Below, one piece after another: positions 7,760 to 15,584 of a stretch of DNA of 25,534 nt. Each line of letters opens with the position of its first letter. The stretch's first letter is position 1. Source of the DNA: DASUAO01 sp035763745 (GTDB lineage Bacteria; Actinomycetota; Acidimicrobiia; IMCC26256; PALSA-555). The notes below the pieces were generated by a model that saw only the letters and a program-made list of their open reading frames with translations, was not told the origin of the DNA and did no database searches. Made by a program: the position numbers and the translations under genes. The stretch covers positions 1-25,534 of the forward strand of contig DASUAO010000004.1 in the NCBI GenBank assembly GCA_035763745.1. The letters run 5' to 3'.

Positions 7760-7769
7760 ATCCTATGAT
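7760..7769. promoter_or_regulatory. Overlapping divergent -10 boxes (TAGGAT / TATGAT)
   Basis: In the 158-nt gap between the leftward AftD-like gene and the rightward GT4 gene, TATGAT (7764-7769, plus strand) overlaps TAGGAT (7760-7765, minus strand). Each would give a leader of roughly 60-80 nt. Two RNA polymerases could not occupy both at once, so the two units may be transcribed in competition. No clear -35 elements. Confidence 0.4.
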
Positions 7770-7851
7770 GCGTCCCGGCCCACCTCGGTGCGGCCGGCTC
7801 CGTGTGGTCGGGCGCACCAGCCCGGCACGACCCTCCTGGAACCCGGACCCC

Positions 7852-8901
7852 ATGCGCATCCTCTTCCTCTCCTGGCGCGACCTCTCGCACCCCCTGGGCG
7901 GGGGCTCCGAGTACGTCGTCGACCGGCTCGCGCGCGGCCTCCGGGACGACGGGCACGAGGTCGCGCTCGTCTGCGGGGGGCCGGTCGGGTCGCACCCGTA
8001 CCCCACGCACGACGCCGGCGGCACCTACTCGCAGTACCTGCGCCTCCCCTTCGTCGCCCGGCGGCGGTTCCGCCGCCCCGACGTCGTCGTCGACGTCGAG
8101 AACGGCATCCCGTACTTCAGCCCCCTCTGGCAGCGCGCGCCGGTCGTGTGCCTGGTGCACCACGTGCACGTCGACCAGTGGCGCATGTACTTCCCGGCTC
8201 CGCTGGCGTGGATCGGCCGGTTCCTCGAACGCCGAGCGATGCCCCGGGTCTACCGGCGGTGCCGGTTCGTAGCGGTGTCCGCGAGCACGGCCGCGGACCT
8301 GATCGCGATCGGCGTGGATGCCGACCACGTCCACACGATCGAGATGGGGAGTGATCCGGTCGAGGCGTCGGCACCCGAGGCGACCGTCCCGCTGTTCGTC
8401 GCGCTGGGTCGGCTGGTGCCGCACAAGCGGATCGGACGTCTCCTGGAGCTGTGGGAGCAGGTGCGGCCCGTGACCGGCGGGAGGCTCGTGATCGTGGGGG
8501 ACGGGCCGGAGGCCGAGGCGCTCCGCGCCGAGGCGGGACCCGACGTCGAGTTCACGGGTGCCGTCGACGACGCCGAGAAGCGGCGACTCCTCTCGGAGGC
8601 GTGGTTGCTCGTGCACCCGGCGGCCCACGAGGGGTGGGGCACCGTGATCATGGAAGCGGCCGCGCTGGGCACTCCGACGGTCGCGTACGACGTCCGCGGG
8701 GTCCGCGACTCGGTCGTCGCGGGTGAGACCGGCGTCCTGGCTGCCGACGACGACGAGTTCGTGGCGGCGTGGACCAGGCTCGCGGGCGACGACGAGGGAC
8801 GAGGCCGGCTCGGACGGGCCGCGCGTGCGCGGGCCCGTGGGTTCACGTGGGAGCGTTCGGTCGGGGAGCTCGAGCGGCTGCTGCGCGAGGTGTCCGCGTG
8901 A
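7852..8901 (+). CDS. Glycosyltransferase family 4
   Basis: A 349-residue GT-B glycosyltransferase. It opens with MRILFLSWRDLSHPLGGGSE, where the GGGSE loop is typical of GT4. An HHVHVDQW motif ends the acceptor-binding domain. The donor domain shows FVALGRLVPHKRIGRLLE, IVGDGPE and the E-x7-E signature EGWGTVIME followed by AAALGTPTVAYDV. There are no membrane segments, so it acts in the cytoplasm, probably on a lipid-linked glycan. The ATG at 7852 has only weak ribosome-site character (CTCCTGGAA upstream). It is followed after 55 nt by the GT2 gene, with which it probably forms an operon that faces the AftD-like operon. Confidence 0.92.
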   Translation: MRILFLSWRDLSHPLGGGSEYVVDRLARGLRDDGHEVALVCGGPVGSHPYPTHDAGGTYSQYLRLPFVARRRFRRPDVVVDVENGIPYFSPLWQRAPVVCLVHHVHVDQWRMYFPAPLAWIGRFLERRAMPRVYRRCRFVAVSASTAADLIAIGVDADHVHTIEMGSDPVEASAPEATVPLFVALGRLVPHKRIGRLLELWEQVRPVTGGRLVIVGDGPEAEALRAEAGPDVEFTGAVDDAEKRRLLSEAWLLVHPAAHEGWGTVIMEAAALGTPTVAYDVRGVRDSVVAGETGVLAADDDEFVAAWTRLAGDDEGRGRLGRAARARARGFTWERSVGELERLLREVSA

Positions 8902-8956
8902 CGGGCGGGTGCGCGACGATTGGCCGTCCGACGGGCAGCGGGGGGCCGGGAGCCGA

Positions 8957-9727
8957 GTGACGAGCGCGAGCGAAGATGTGGGAGTGCCGAGGCTCAGCGT
9001 CGTGATCCCCGCATACAACGAAGCGACCCGAATCGGCGCGACGCTGCACGCGCTGGCTGCCGCGACCGCGGGTCAGGACGTCGAGGTGGTCGTCGTCGAC
9101 GACGGCAGCACCGACGACACGGCAGCGGTCGCCGAGTCGCTCCTCGACTTCTCGGGTCACCGGCAGGTTCTCCGGCTCGACCACAACCGGGGCAAGGGCG
9201 CTGCGGTCCGTGCCGGAGTCCTCGCTGCCCGCGGTGAGGTGATCCTCTACATGGACGCGGACCTCGCGACCGACCTCGAAGCGCTCCCGCGGTTCCTCGA
9301 CGACCTCCGTGACGCGGACGTCGTGGTCGGGTCGCGCGCGGTCCCCGGTGCGGCGGTCAAGCAGGGCACACGGGACCGCGCGGTCATGGGTCGCGTGTTC
9401 AACCGGCTCTCCCGATGGTCGACCGGCGTGCACATCCACGACACGCAGTGCGGGTTCAAGGCGCTCCGCGGCCCGGCCGCTCGAACGATCTTCGGTCTCG
9501 CGCGATGCGACCGCTTCGCGTTCGACGTCGAGGTCCTGGTGCTCGCCGAACGGCTCGGGCTGCGAGTCGTCGAGCGCCCGGTGACCTGGACCGCAGTGGA
9601 CGGGAGCAGCGTCCGGCGGGTGAGCGACTCGGCCCGCGCCGCGTACGACGTCGTCCGGATCGCCTGGCGGTGGACACCCCGGCGAGTTCGCCGCGCGCGG
9701 GACACGGCCGTCGTACGTCGGACCTGA
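8957..9727 (+). CDS. Glycosyltransferase family 2, dolichyl-phosphate glucosyltransferase-like
   Basis: A 256-residue GT-A enzyme. It has LSVVIPAYNEATRIG at the N-terminus, VVVVDDGSTDDTA, NRGKGAAVRAG, and the DxD-type YMDADLATD that binds metal and nucleotide sugar. HDTQCGFKALRG is diagnostic of the polyprenyl/dolichyl-phosphate glucosyl- or mannosyltransferase group. The expected reaction is transfer of a hexose from NDP-sugar to polyprenyl phosphate on the cytoplasmic face. Such lipid-phosphate sugars are the donors for GT-C enzymes, so it could feed the AftD-like enzyme encoded across the divergent promoter; this is inference. The GTG at 8957 has GGGAG 4-5 nt upstream. Its TGA overlaps the next ATG by one base (TGATG). 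No C-terminal membrane helices are visible. Confidence 0.9.
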   Translation: MTSASEDVGVPRLSVVIPAYNEATRIGATLHALAAATAGQDVEVVVVDDGSTDDTAAVAESLLDFSGHRQVLRLDHNRGKGAAVRAGVLAARGEVILYMDADLATDLEALPRFLDDLRDADVVVGSRAVPGAAVKQGTRDRAVMGRVFNRLSRWSTGVHIHDTQCGFKALRGPAARTIFGLARCDRFAFDVEVLVLAERLGLRVVERPVTWTAVDGSSVRRVSDSARAAYDVVRIAWRWTPRRVRRARDTAVVRRT

Positions 9728-10644
9728 TGCCGCGCAGCGACGAGGTCCGGTACGGGGTCATCGGTTGCGGGATGATGGGCCAGGAGCACCTGCGCAACCT
9801 GGTGGCGCTGCCCGGTGCGACCGTCACCGCGCTCGCCGACCCGCACCCGGAGTCGATCGGGGAGTGCATCGCCACCCTCGGGTCCGAGGCGACGCTCCCC
9901 GACGTCTACACCGATCATCAGTCGTTGCTGGCGGCAGGCTCGTGCGACGCCGTCGTCGTCGCGACGCCGAACATGACTCACGCCCCGTGCGGCTCCTGGG
10001 TCGGGACGGTCCGGATGGTCGCGATCCGGGAGCACCGGTTCCCCTTCCTGACCAAGGTGGGGGACTGGAACCGATTCAACCGCAACACCGGCGGCACGCT
10101 CGTCGAGAAGTGCTGTCACTTCTTCGACTTGATGAACCACATCATGCAGTCGACGCCGCGGCGGGTGTTCGCGTCCGGCGCGCAGGACGTGAACCATCTC
10201 GACGAGTCGTACGACGGCGAGACGCCCGACATCCTCGACAACGCGTTCGTGATCGTCGACTACGACGACGGCGCCCGCGCGTCGCTCGACCTGTGCATGT
10301 TCGCCGAGGCCAGCGAGCACGCCGAGGAGCTGACGGTGGTCGGCGACGCCGGGAAAGTCGAGGCCTTCCTCCCTTCGTCGGTCGTCCGAATCGGCCGCCG
10401 CGACGAGGGACCCGCGGGCGTCCGCACCGAGTCGGTGCACGACGAGCGCATCGCCTACGAGGGCTTCCATCACGGTGCGAGCTACCTCGAACACGTGGAC
10501 TTCCTCGCGGCCATCCGCGCGGGGCGACCGGCTGCGATCGGCCCTCTCGAGGGCCTCGCGTCCGTCGCGATCGGGGTCGCGGCGCAGCGTTCGATCGAGG
10601 GCGGGCGAGTGGTCGCGCTGGACGAGGTCGTGTCCCCCCTGTGA
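9727..10644 (+). CDS. Gfo/Idh/MocA-family oxidoreductase with internal deletion of the EKP segment
   Basis: A 305-residue protein, shorter than the usual 340-380. The N-terminal Rossmann fold is intact (YGVIGCGMMGQEHLRNL, ALADPHPES, then VVVATPNMTHA at residues 76-86). The C-terminal domain is recognisable from GTVRMVAIREHRFPFL and NTGGTLVEKCCHFFDLM onward. Family members carry a stretch of about 55-60 residues between these blocks, including the EKP motif whose Lys acts in catalysis. Here only about six residues (PCGSWV, 87-92) join them. The reading frame is unbroken, and downstream DinG is coupled by a GTGA overlap. Catalysis by the normal mechanism is unlikely. A real deletion or an assembly collapse are both possible. 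Confidence 0.85.
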   Translation: MPRSDEVRYGVIGCGMMGQEHLRNLVALPGATVTALADPHPESIGECIATLGSEATLPDVYTDHQSLLAAGSCDAVVVATPNMTHAPCGSWVGTVRMVAIREHRFPFLTKVGDWNRFNRNTGGTLVEKCCHFFDLMNHIMQSTPRRVFASGAQDVNHLDESYDGETPDILDNAFVIVDYDDGARASLDLCMFAEASEHAEELTVVGDAGKVEAFLPSSVVRIGRRDEGPAGVRTESVHDERIAYEGFHHGASYLEHVDFLAAIRAGRPAAIGPLEGLASVAIGVAAQRSIEGGRVVALDEVVSPL

Positions 10645-12623
10645 GCGAGGCCCAGGTCAGTGGAGCGCTCGCCACCCTCGGCGCCATCGTCACCGGCATG
10701 GACGGCGACGAGCGAGCCGGACAGCAGGAGCTCGTACGTGAGGTCGCGCGGTCGATCGCTCACGGCCACCATCTGCTCGCCGAGGCGCCGACCGGATCGG
10801 GGAAGAGCATCGCCTACCTCGCCCCGATCGTCTCCGCCGGGGTGCAGGCCGTGGTCGCGACGGCGACCCTCACCCTGCAGGACCAGCTGTGGCGCAAGGA
10901 CATCCCGCTGGTGCGTGAGCACTCGGGGAAGAAGGTCACGAGCGCGGTCCTCAAGGGGCGCTCGAACTACCTCTGCCGGGCCCGGCTCGCGGCGCCCCAG
11001 GGCGACCAGGATGCGTTGTTCGACGAGCGCCCGGGGCCGACGTTCGCGGCCGACGTCGCGGCGCTCCGGCGCTTCGCCGACTCGACGACGACGGGCGACA
11101 TCGCAGACCTCGACGAGTCGGTGGCCCCTGCGTCGGTGCGCGCGATGACCGTGGGGCCGCAGGAGTGCCCGGGCGCCACCCGGTGTGAGTTCGGGCCGAC
11201 GTGCTTCACCGAGGTCGCGCGATCACGTGCCGAGACGGTCGACATCATCGTCGTGAACCATGCGCTCTACGCGGCACACCTGGCGACGGCGGGTCAGCTC
11301 CTGCCGGCACACGAGCTGCTCGTCGTCGACGAGGCGCACGCGTTCGATGCGATCGTCACGAACGCACTCGGTGCGGAGGTCACCGCCGGGGGGTTGCGCC
11401 AGCTCGCGGGTCGCCTCCGGCGGGCGGGAGCGGCCGCGGCCGCCTCCGAGGCCGTCGCCGAGGTGGCCGGACGTTTGGAGACCGTGCTCGAAGGCGGTGC
11501 CGGCCGGGTCGACCCCACCGAAGAGCCCTACGCGGGCGTGCTCGCCGCGATCGCCCAGCGGATCGCCGACGCCACGCCGAAGCCTTCGGAGGGGGAGCAC
11601 GTCGCCGCTGCACAGGCGATCCGACTGGCCGCGGCCCGACTCGCTGCGGTCCGGCGGTTCCAGACGCCGGTGGCGGGCGAGGTCGTGTGGATCGACGGGG
11701 GCGAGAGACCCGTGCTCCAGCTCGCGCCCGTCTCGGTCGGTCCGCGCCTGGCACCCCTGCTCTTCGCGACGGTGCCGGTGGTCATGGTGTCGGCGACGCT
11801 CGGGCCCGGTGCGCGGTTCGAACCGCTCGCGGAGAGCCTCGGACTCGATGCCGGCGCCGAACCAGGTGCCCCACCGACACCGAGTGGCGACCCGGACGGC
11901 GGTGTGGACGACGACACCGATGCCGACACGGTGCTCGGCCTCGGGTACGAGGCGCGGCGAGTGCCGTCTCCGTTCGACCTCCGTGCGCAGGGGATGCTCT
12001 ACGTCGCCCGGCACCTCCCGGACGTGCGCGACGGGAGTTGGGCCGACGCGGCCTCGACCGAGCTCTGCGAGCTGGTCGACGCCGCCGGCGGCCGCGCGCT
12101 CGTGCTGTGCACCTCGTGGCGATCCGTGCACGCGTTCTCCGCCGCGCTGCGCGAGGCGACCGACCACGAGGTGCTCGCACAGGGCGACGACACGACGGCC
12201 CGGCTCGTGCAGCGATTCACCGAGGACGAGACGTCGTGCCTGGTCGCCACCCGAGCCTTCTGGCAGGGACTGGACGTGCCGGGACCGGCCTGCGTCCTCG
12301 TCGTGATCGACCGCCTCCCGTTCGCCCGACCCGACGAGCCGTTGGCCCAAGCGCGTCGGGAGCTCGCCGAACGTGAGGGCGGCAACGGCTTCCGCGACGT
12401 CGATCTCCCCGCAGCCGCGCTGGTGCTCGCACAGGGCGCCGGCCGGCTCATCAGGACGCACGCCGACCGTGGGGTGGTCGCCGTCCTCGACCGTCGGCTC
12501 GCTACTGCCGGCTACCGGTCGGTGCTCCTGGACGCCATGCCACCGCTGCGACGCGTGGTGGCCCCCGATGTCGCCCGCGCCTTCCTCGCTGAGGCCTCGG
12601 GCGCACTGCCGGAGGTACGCTGA
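10641..12623 (+). CDS. dinG: ATP-dependent DNA helicase, DinG/YoaA family (XPD-like, Fe-S)
   Basis: A 660-residue superfamily 2 helicase. It shows Walker A APTGSGKS near residue 50, motif Ia (ATATLTLQDQL), an iron-sulfur cluster domain with four Cys (YLCRA near residue 111; ECPGATRCEFGPTC near 175-188), DEAH box VVDEAHAFD near 230, and motif VI QGAGRLIRTHADRG near residue 600. XPD-like helicases unwind DNA 5'-3' and in bacteria help resolve R-loops, G-quadruplexes and replication-transcription conflicts. There is no exonuclease domain, unlike Firmicute DinG. An acidic insert (DGGVDDDTDADT) lies around residues 415-435. The GTG start overlaps the TGA of the Gfo/Idh gene (GTGA). Confidence 0.93.
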   Translation: MSEAQVSGALATLGAIVTGMDGDERAGQQELVREVARSIAHGHHLLAEAPTGSGKSIAYLAPIVSAGVQAVVATATLTLQDQLWRKDIPLVREHSGKKVTSAVLKGRSNYLCRARLAAPQGDQDALFDERPGPTFAADVAALRRFADSTTTGDIADLDESVAPASVRAMTVGPQECPGATRCEFGPTCFTEVARSRAETVDIIVVNHALYAAHLATAGQLLPAHELLVVDEAHAFDAIVTNALGAEVTAGGLRQLAGRLRRAGAAAAASEAVAEVAGRLETVLEGGAGRVDPTEEPYAGVLAAIAQRIADATPKPSEGEHVAAAQAIRLAAARLAAVRRFQTPVAGEVVWIDGGERPVLQLAPVSVGPRLAPLLFATVPVVMVSATLGPGARFEPLAESLGLDAGAEPGAPPTPSGDPDGGVDDDTDADTVLGLGYEARRVPSPFDLRAQGMLYVARHLPDVRDGSWADAASTELCELVDAAGGRALVLCTSWRSVHAFSAALREATDHEVLAQGDDTTARLVQRFTEDETSCLVATRAFWQGLDVPGPACVLVVIDRLPFARPDEPLAQARRELAEREGGNGFRDVDLPAAALVLAQGAGRLIRTHADRGVVAVLDRRLATAGYRSVLLDAMPPLRRVVAPDVARAFLAEASGALPEVR

Positions 12624-12658
12624 CGGGCCGTCAGGACCCGTTGGGGAAGGGGACGAGC

Positions 12659-13417
12659 GTGGCCAGCACGCTGCGTGAGCGAGCCGTCGACGTCTCGAAC
12701 CGTGTCGGCGAGAAGTTCATCCGGTTCCTCGACCGGTACTTCGGGCGGCGTTCGCTGGTGGGCGACCACACGTTCTTCGACCCCGACGACTTCGCCTGGA
12801 TCGCTGACCTCGAGGCCGGCGCGCCGCGCATCCGCGCCGAGCTCGACGCGGTCCTCGAGCACCGCGACGCGTTGCCCAACTTCCAGGACATCTCGACCGA
12901 CCAGGCCCAGCTCACGACCGACGACCGGTGGAAGACGTTCTTCTTCTACGGCTACGGGTTCCAGGCCGGCAACAACATCGACCGCTGTCCCGAGACCGAC
13001 CGGCTGCTCCGACAGATCCCGGGGATGACCACCGCGATGTTCTCGATCTTCTCGCCCCACAAGCGGATCCCGCCGCACGGCGGCCCGTACAAGGGCGTCT
13101 TGCGCTACCACCTCGCGCTCATGGTGCCGGAGCCGGCCGAGGACTGTGGGATCCGCGTCGGCGACGCGGTCCGGCACTGGACCGAGGGCAAGAGCCTCGT
13201 CTTCGACGACACGTACGAGCACGAGGCGTGGAACGACACCGACGGGACACGCGTCGTGCTGTTCGTCGACTTCAAGCGCCCGCTGTCCGGGTTCGCGCGC
13301 ATCCTCAACGAGATCGTGCTGAAGGTGATCGGCGTCTCGCCCTTCATCCAGGACGCCAAGCTGCGCCACAACGCCTGGGAGAAGCGGTTCGAGCAGATGC
13401 GGAGTCGGGCCGCCTGA
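12659..13417 (+). CDS. Aspartyl/asparaginyl beta-hydroxylase-family (LpxO-like) 2OG dioxygenase
   Basis: A 252-residue soluble protein of the Asp_Arg_Hydrox family. The core reads PHKRIPPHGGPYKGVLRYHLAL, with iron ligand His140, and Arg/His (150-151) in the 2-oxoglutarate site; the distal iron His188 lies in DDTYEHEAWN. The family uses only two His ligands and lacks the usual carboxylate, as here. Relatives include human AspH (peptide beta-hydroxylation) and bacterial LpxO (2-hydroxylation of lipid A acyl chains). Two aromatic/basic stretches (EKFIRFLDRYFGRR, ILNEIVLKVIGVSPF) could associate with membrane, which fits a lipid substrate. The GTG at 12659 is preceded by AAGGGG at about 8 nt. It converges on the oxoamine synthase with a 33-nt gap. 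Confidence 0.87.
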   Translation: MASTLRERAVDVSNRVGEKFIRFLDRYFGRRSLVGDHTFFDPDDFAWIADLEAGAPRIRAELDAVLEHRDALPNFQDISTDQAQLTTDDRWKTFFFYGYGFQAGNNIDRCPETDRLLRQIPGMTTAMFSIFSPHKRIPPHGGPYKGVLRYHLALMVPEPAEDCGIRVGDAVRHWTEGKSLVFDDTYEHEAWNDTDGTRVVLFVDFKRPLSGFARILNEIVLKVIGVSPFIQDAKLRHNAWEKRFEQMRSRAA

Positions 13418-13450
13418 ACGCGGATCCGAGTCCGGCGCTCGTCCCGAGGC

Positions 13451-14662
13451 TCAGGGACGGGGCAGCTGTTCGTGCTCGCCGAGCACCTTGGCGAGCACGT
13501 CGGCCGCCTCCTCGAGCAGCAGGTCGTCGTGGTCGACCATCAGGCTGAGGCGGACCAGTCCCATCTCCTTGGTGACGGCCGGCGGGATGACCGGGTTCAC
13601 GAACACGCCCTTGTCGAGCAGGTCGAGGGCGAGCAGGACCGTCGAGACCTCGTCGAACTTGCGCAGCGGGATCGTCACGATCGCGCTCTCGGCCGGGTTC
13701 GTGGGTACGCCGCGCGCCTCGAGCATCCCGAGGAACGTCGTGACGGCGGTCCTGAGGCGGGCGACACGCTCGGGTTCGGCGCGGAGCACCCGCAGGGCGG
13801 CCAGCGCGCCGGCCACCGAACCCGGAGTGTTCGACGCGGTGAAGATGAGCGTGTCGGAGGTGATCTTGAGGAGATCGATCGCTTCCTTGGGGCCCATGAG
13901 CGCGCCGCCGCAGGACCCGAGTGTCTTCGAGAAGGTGACGGTGACGAGGTCGATGTCGGAAAGGACGTCGTACTGCTCGCAGGCGCCGAGACCACGCGCG
14001 CCGAGCACCCCGAGCCCATGGGCCTCGTCGTCGAGCAGGAACGTGTTGGGTGTCCGACGGCAGAGGTCGACCATCTCGTCGAGGGGCGCGGTGTCGCCCC
14101 CCATCGAGTACACGCCGTCGACGATCAACCCTTTGCCCGCCTCCGTCGGGAGCGACGCGAGCACCGTCTCGAGGTGGGCGACATCGTTGTGGCGGAACCG
14201 CTTCATCGTGGCGCCCGAGAGCCGCACGCCGGTGAGCAGCGAGTTGTGGATCTCCTTGTCGACGATCGCGAAGTCACGGCGGGTCAGGAAGCCGGCGATC
14301 GCACTCAGGTTCGCGACGTAGCCGGTGGCGAAGACCAGCGCGTCCTCGGTGCCGTAGAACTCGGCGAGCTCGGCTTCGAGCTCGCGATGGAGCGTCAGCG
14401 TGCCGTTGAGGAGCCGGCTGCCGGTGACGCCACTCCCGAAGTGGCGCGTGGCGGCGATCGTCGCCTCGATCACCTCGGGGTGGTACGAGAGGCTGAGGTA
14501 GTTGTTGGACCCGAAGTTGATGACCTCGCGTCCCTCGACGGTGAGCCGGGGCGTCGAGGCGCTCTCGACCGACTTGTAGTACGGCCAGTAGCCCGCTTCG
14601 AGCGCCATCCGGTAGGGCTCGATCCGTGGGAACGCGTCGAGGCGCTCCGAGAAGAAGCTCAC
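13451..14662 (-). CDS. Alpha-oxoamine synthase (serine palmitoyltransferase / KAPA synthase family)
   Basis: A 403-residue PLP enzyme of aminotransferase class I/II fold. Visible motifs are NFGSNNYLSLSYHPEV, the stacking His in DKEIHNSLLTG, the DDEAH Asp/His pair (FLLDDEAHGLGVLGARGLG), and the Schiff-base Lys246 in VTFSKTLGSCGGAL. The family condenses an amino acid with an acyl-CoA or acyl-ACP with loss of CO2. Members make KAPA (biotin), 3-ketosphinganine, aminolevulinate or aminoketobutyrate. No biotin gene is nearby, and the full-length N-terminus with RMALEAGYWPYYK resembles serine palmitoyltransferase-like proteins more than BioF. The GTG start overlaps the stop of the E2-like acyltransferase (GTGA), so the pair should work together. 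The substrate is not established. Confidence 0.87.
   Translation of the reverse strand: MSFFSERLDAFPRIEPYRMALEAGYWPYYKSVESASTPRLTVEGREVINFGSNNYLSLSYHPEVIEATIAATRHFGSGVTGSRLLNGTLTLHRELEAELAEFYGTEDALVFATGYVANLSAIAGFLTRRDFAIVDKEIHNSLLTGVRLSGATMKRFRHNDVAHLETVLASLPTEAGKGLIVDGVYSMGGDTAPLDEMVDLCRRTPNTFLLDDEAHGLGVLGARGLGACEQYDVLSDIDLVTVTFSKTLGSCGGALMGPKEAIDLLKITSDTLIFTASNTPGSVAGALAALRVLRAEPERVARLRTAVTTFLGMLEARGVPTNPAESAIVTIPLRKFDEVSTVLLALDLLDKGVFVNPVIPPAVTKEMGLVRLSLMVDHDDLLLEEAADVLAKVLGEHEQLPRP
13471..13499. repeat. 10-bp perfect inverted repeat near the 3' end of the oxoamine synthase gene
   Basis: CGTGCTCGCC and GGCGAGCACG are separated by 9 nt, within the last 20 codons of the leftward gene and about 55 nt past the end of the convergent hydroxylase gene. 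It could form a hairpin in either transcript and slow read-through. No T-run follows, so it is not a classic terminator. Confidence 0.35.
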
Positions 14663-15576
14663 CGGGCGTCTTCCGACGACAAGACGTCGTCCGATGGGAC
14701 CGCGTCGTCGGGATCGCGTTCGACGGCCCCATCGGGGAGCGCCTCGACGATCAGACCGCATCCCTCGGGGTCCTCGATGACCTGCTTGAAGCGGCGGAGG
14801 CCGAACCAGGCCGCGAGCCCGTCGTCGACCCGCTCGTCGTAGGTCCAACGGACGGTCATGGTGCGCTCGCGGTCCGGCCCGCTCGTGGGGCTCCCGGGCA
14901 CGGTCACGGGACGTCCGAGCGACGAGAAGATCCCACAGGTGCCGTACTCGTACAGGTGGTGGAAGACCGCCGGCATCCCGAGGCTGGCCATGTTCGCGAA
15001 GAACGCCGACGCGTACATCGGGTCGTGCTCGATGTAGCTGCGGGGCAGCATGCCGAGGCGGTCGAGGCCCCGGATGGCCGCCATGACGAGGCGCCGGACG
15101 AAGCCCGGGAAGACGAACAGCAGCCCGAGCTCACGGTCGACCCGCTTCTCGGCCCCGGCCTTGAAGTCGGCCTGGGTCGCGGCCATGCCGGCGACCATGG
15201 CCCCGAAGGACTCGTCGGTGTCGAAGCGGCGCTTGATCACGACCATCGGTGCGCCCGTCTCGAGCTTCTGCTTCACCGCGTAGGAGAACCAGATGCCGTG
15301 GCGGTCGTAGAGGCGGCCTCCGGCGACGAACCGATGGGTGCTCGGGACCCGCTCGAAGACCTCCTTCAGGCCCCAGCACGCCAGGTGGAAGACGTCGATG
15401 CGGAGCATCGGGTTGGCCTGGTTCCAGGCCCGGATGAAGGCGTCGGCCTTCGGGAGCGCGATCTCCTGCTCGAAGTTCACCGCGGCCTCGTTGCGCCCCC
15501 GCATGAGGTACGGCATGACGCGCCGCGTCTTCGGGAGGTCACGGACGAGCGTCCCGTCGCTTCGACGCCACCACAT
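14659..15576 (-). CDS. 2-oxo-acid dehydrogenase E2-like (CAT-fold) acyltransferase without lipoyl domain
   Basis: A 305-residue protein resembling only the catalytic domain of dihydrolipoyl acyltransferases. N-terminal MPYLMRGRNEAAV corresponds to the start of the catalytic domain; GTCGIFSSLGRP matches the TISNLG strand; WTYDERVDDGLAAWFG with RFKQVIEDPEG matches the active-site HRVxDG helix region. There is no lipoyl or E1/E3-binding domain, so it is not part of a dehydrogenase complex. The catalytic His is Glu248 here, while Asp252-Gly253 are kept. CAT-fold proteins transfer acyl groups from CoA or carriers. It is the first gene of a two-gene unit with the oxoamine synthase (GTGA overlap), so N-acylation of the synthase product, or a carrier role, is plausible. 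The acidic C-terminus (PDDAVPSDDVLSSED) is probably disordered. Confidence 0.78.
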   Translation of the reverse strand: MWWRRSDGTLVRDLPKTRRVMPYLMRGRNEAAVNFEQEIALPKADAFIRAWNQANPMLRIDVFHLACWGLKEVFERVPSTHRFVAGGRLYDRHGIWFSYAVKQKLETGAPMVVIKRRFDTDESFGAMVAGMAATQADFKAGAEKRVDRELGLLFVFPGFVRRLVMAAIRGLDRLGMLPRSYIEHDPMYASAFFANMASLGMPAVFHHLYEYGTCGIFSSLGRPVTVPGSPTSGPDRERTMTVRWTYDERVDDGLAAWFGLRRFKQVIEDPEGCGLIVEALPDGAVERDPDDAVPSDDVLSSEDAR

Positions 15577-15584
15577 GGGCGCAC

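Noticed and set aside
9247..10494. 415-codon minus-strand frame opposite GT2 and Gfo/Idh
   Set aside because: No recognisable motif; the plus strand carries clear GT2 and Gfo/Idh motifs over the same bases. High-GC shadow.
13451..14662. bioF (biotin synthesis) as a specific call for the oxoamine synthase
   Set aside because: No bioA, bioB or bioD nearby, and the gene is coupled to an acyltransferase; the family call is safer.
13472..14842. 456-codon plus-strand frame opposite the oxoamine synthase
   Set aside because: It is the antisense shadow of a gene with an intact PLP Lys motif; composition is Asp/Glu/Arg/His-rich without motifs.
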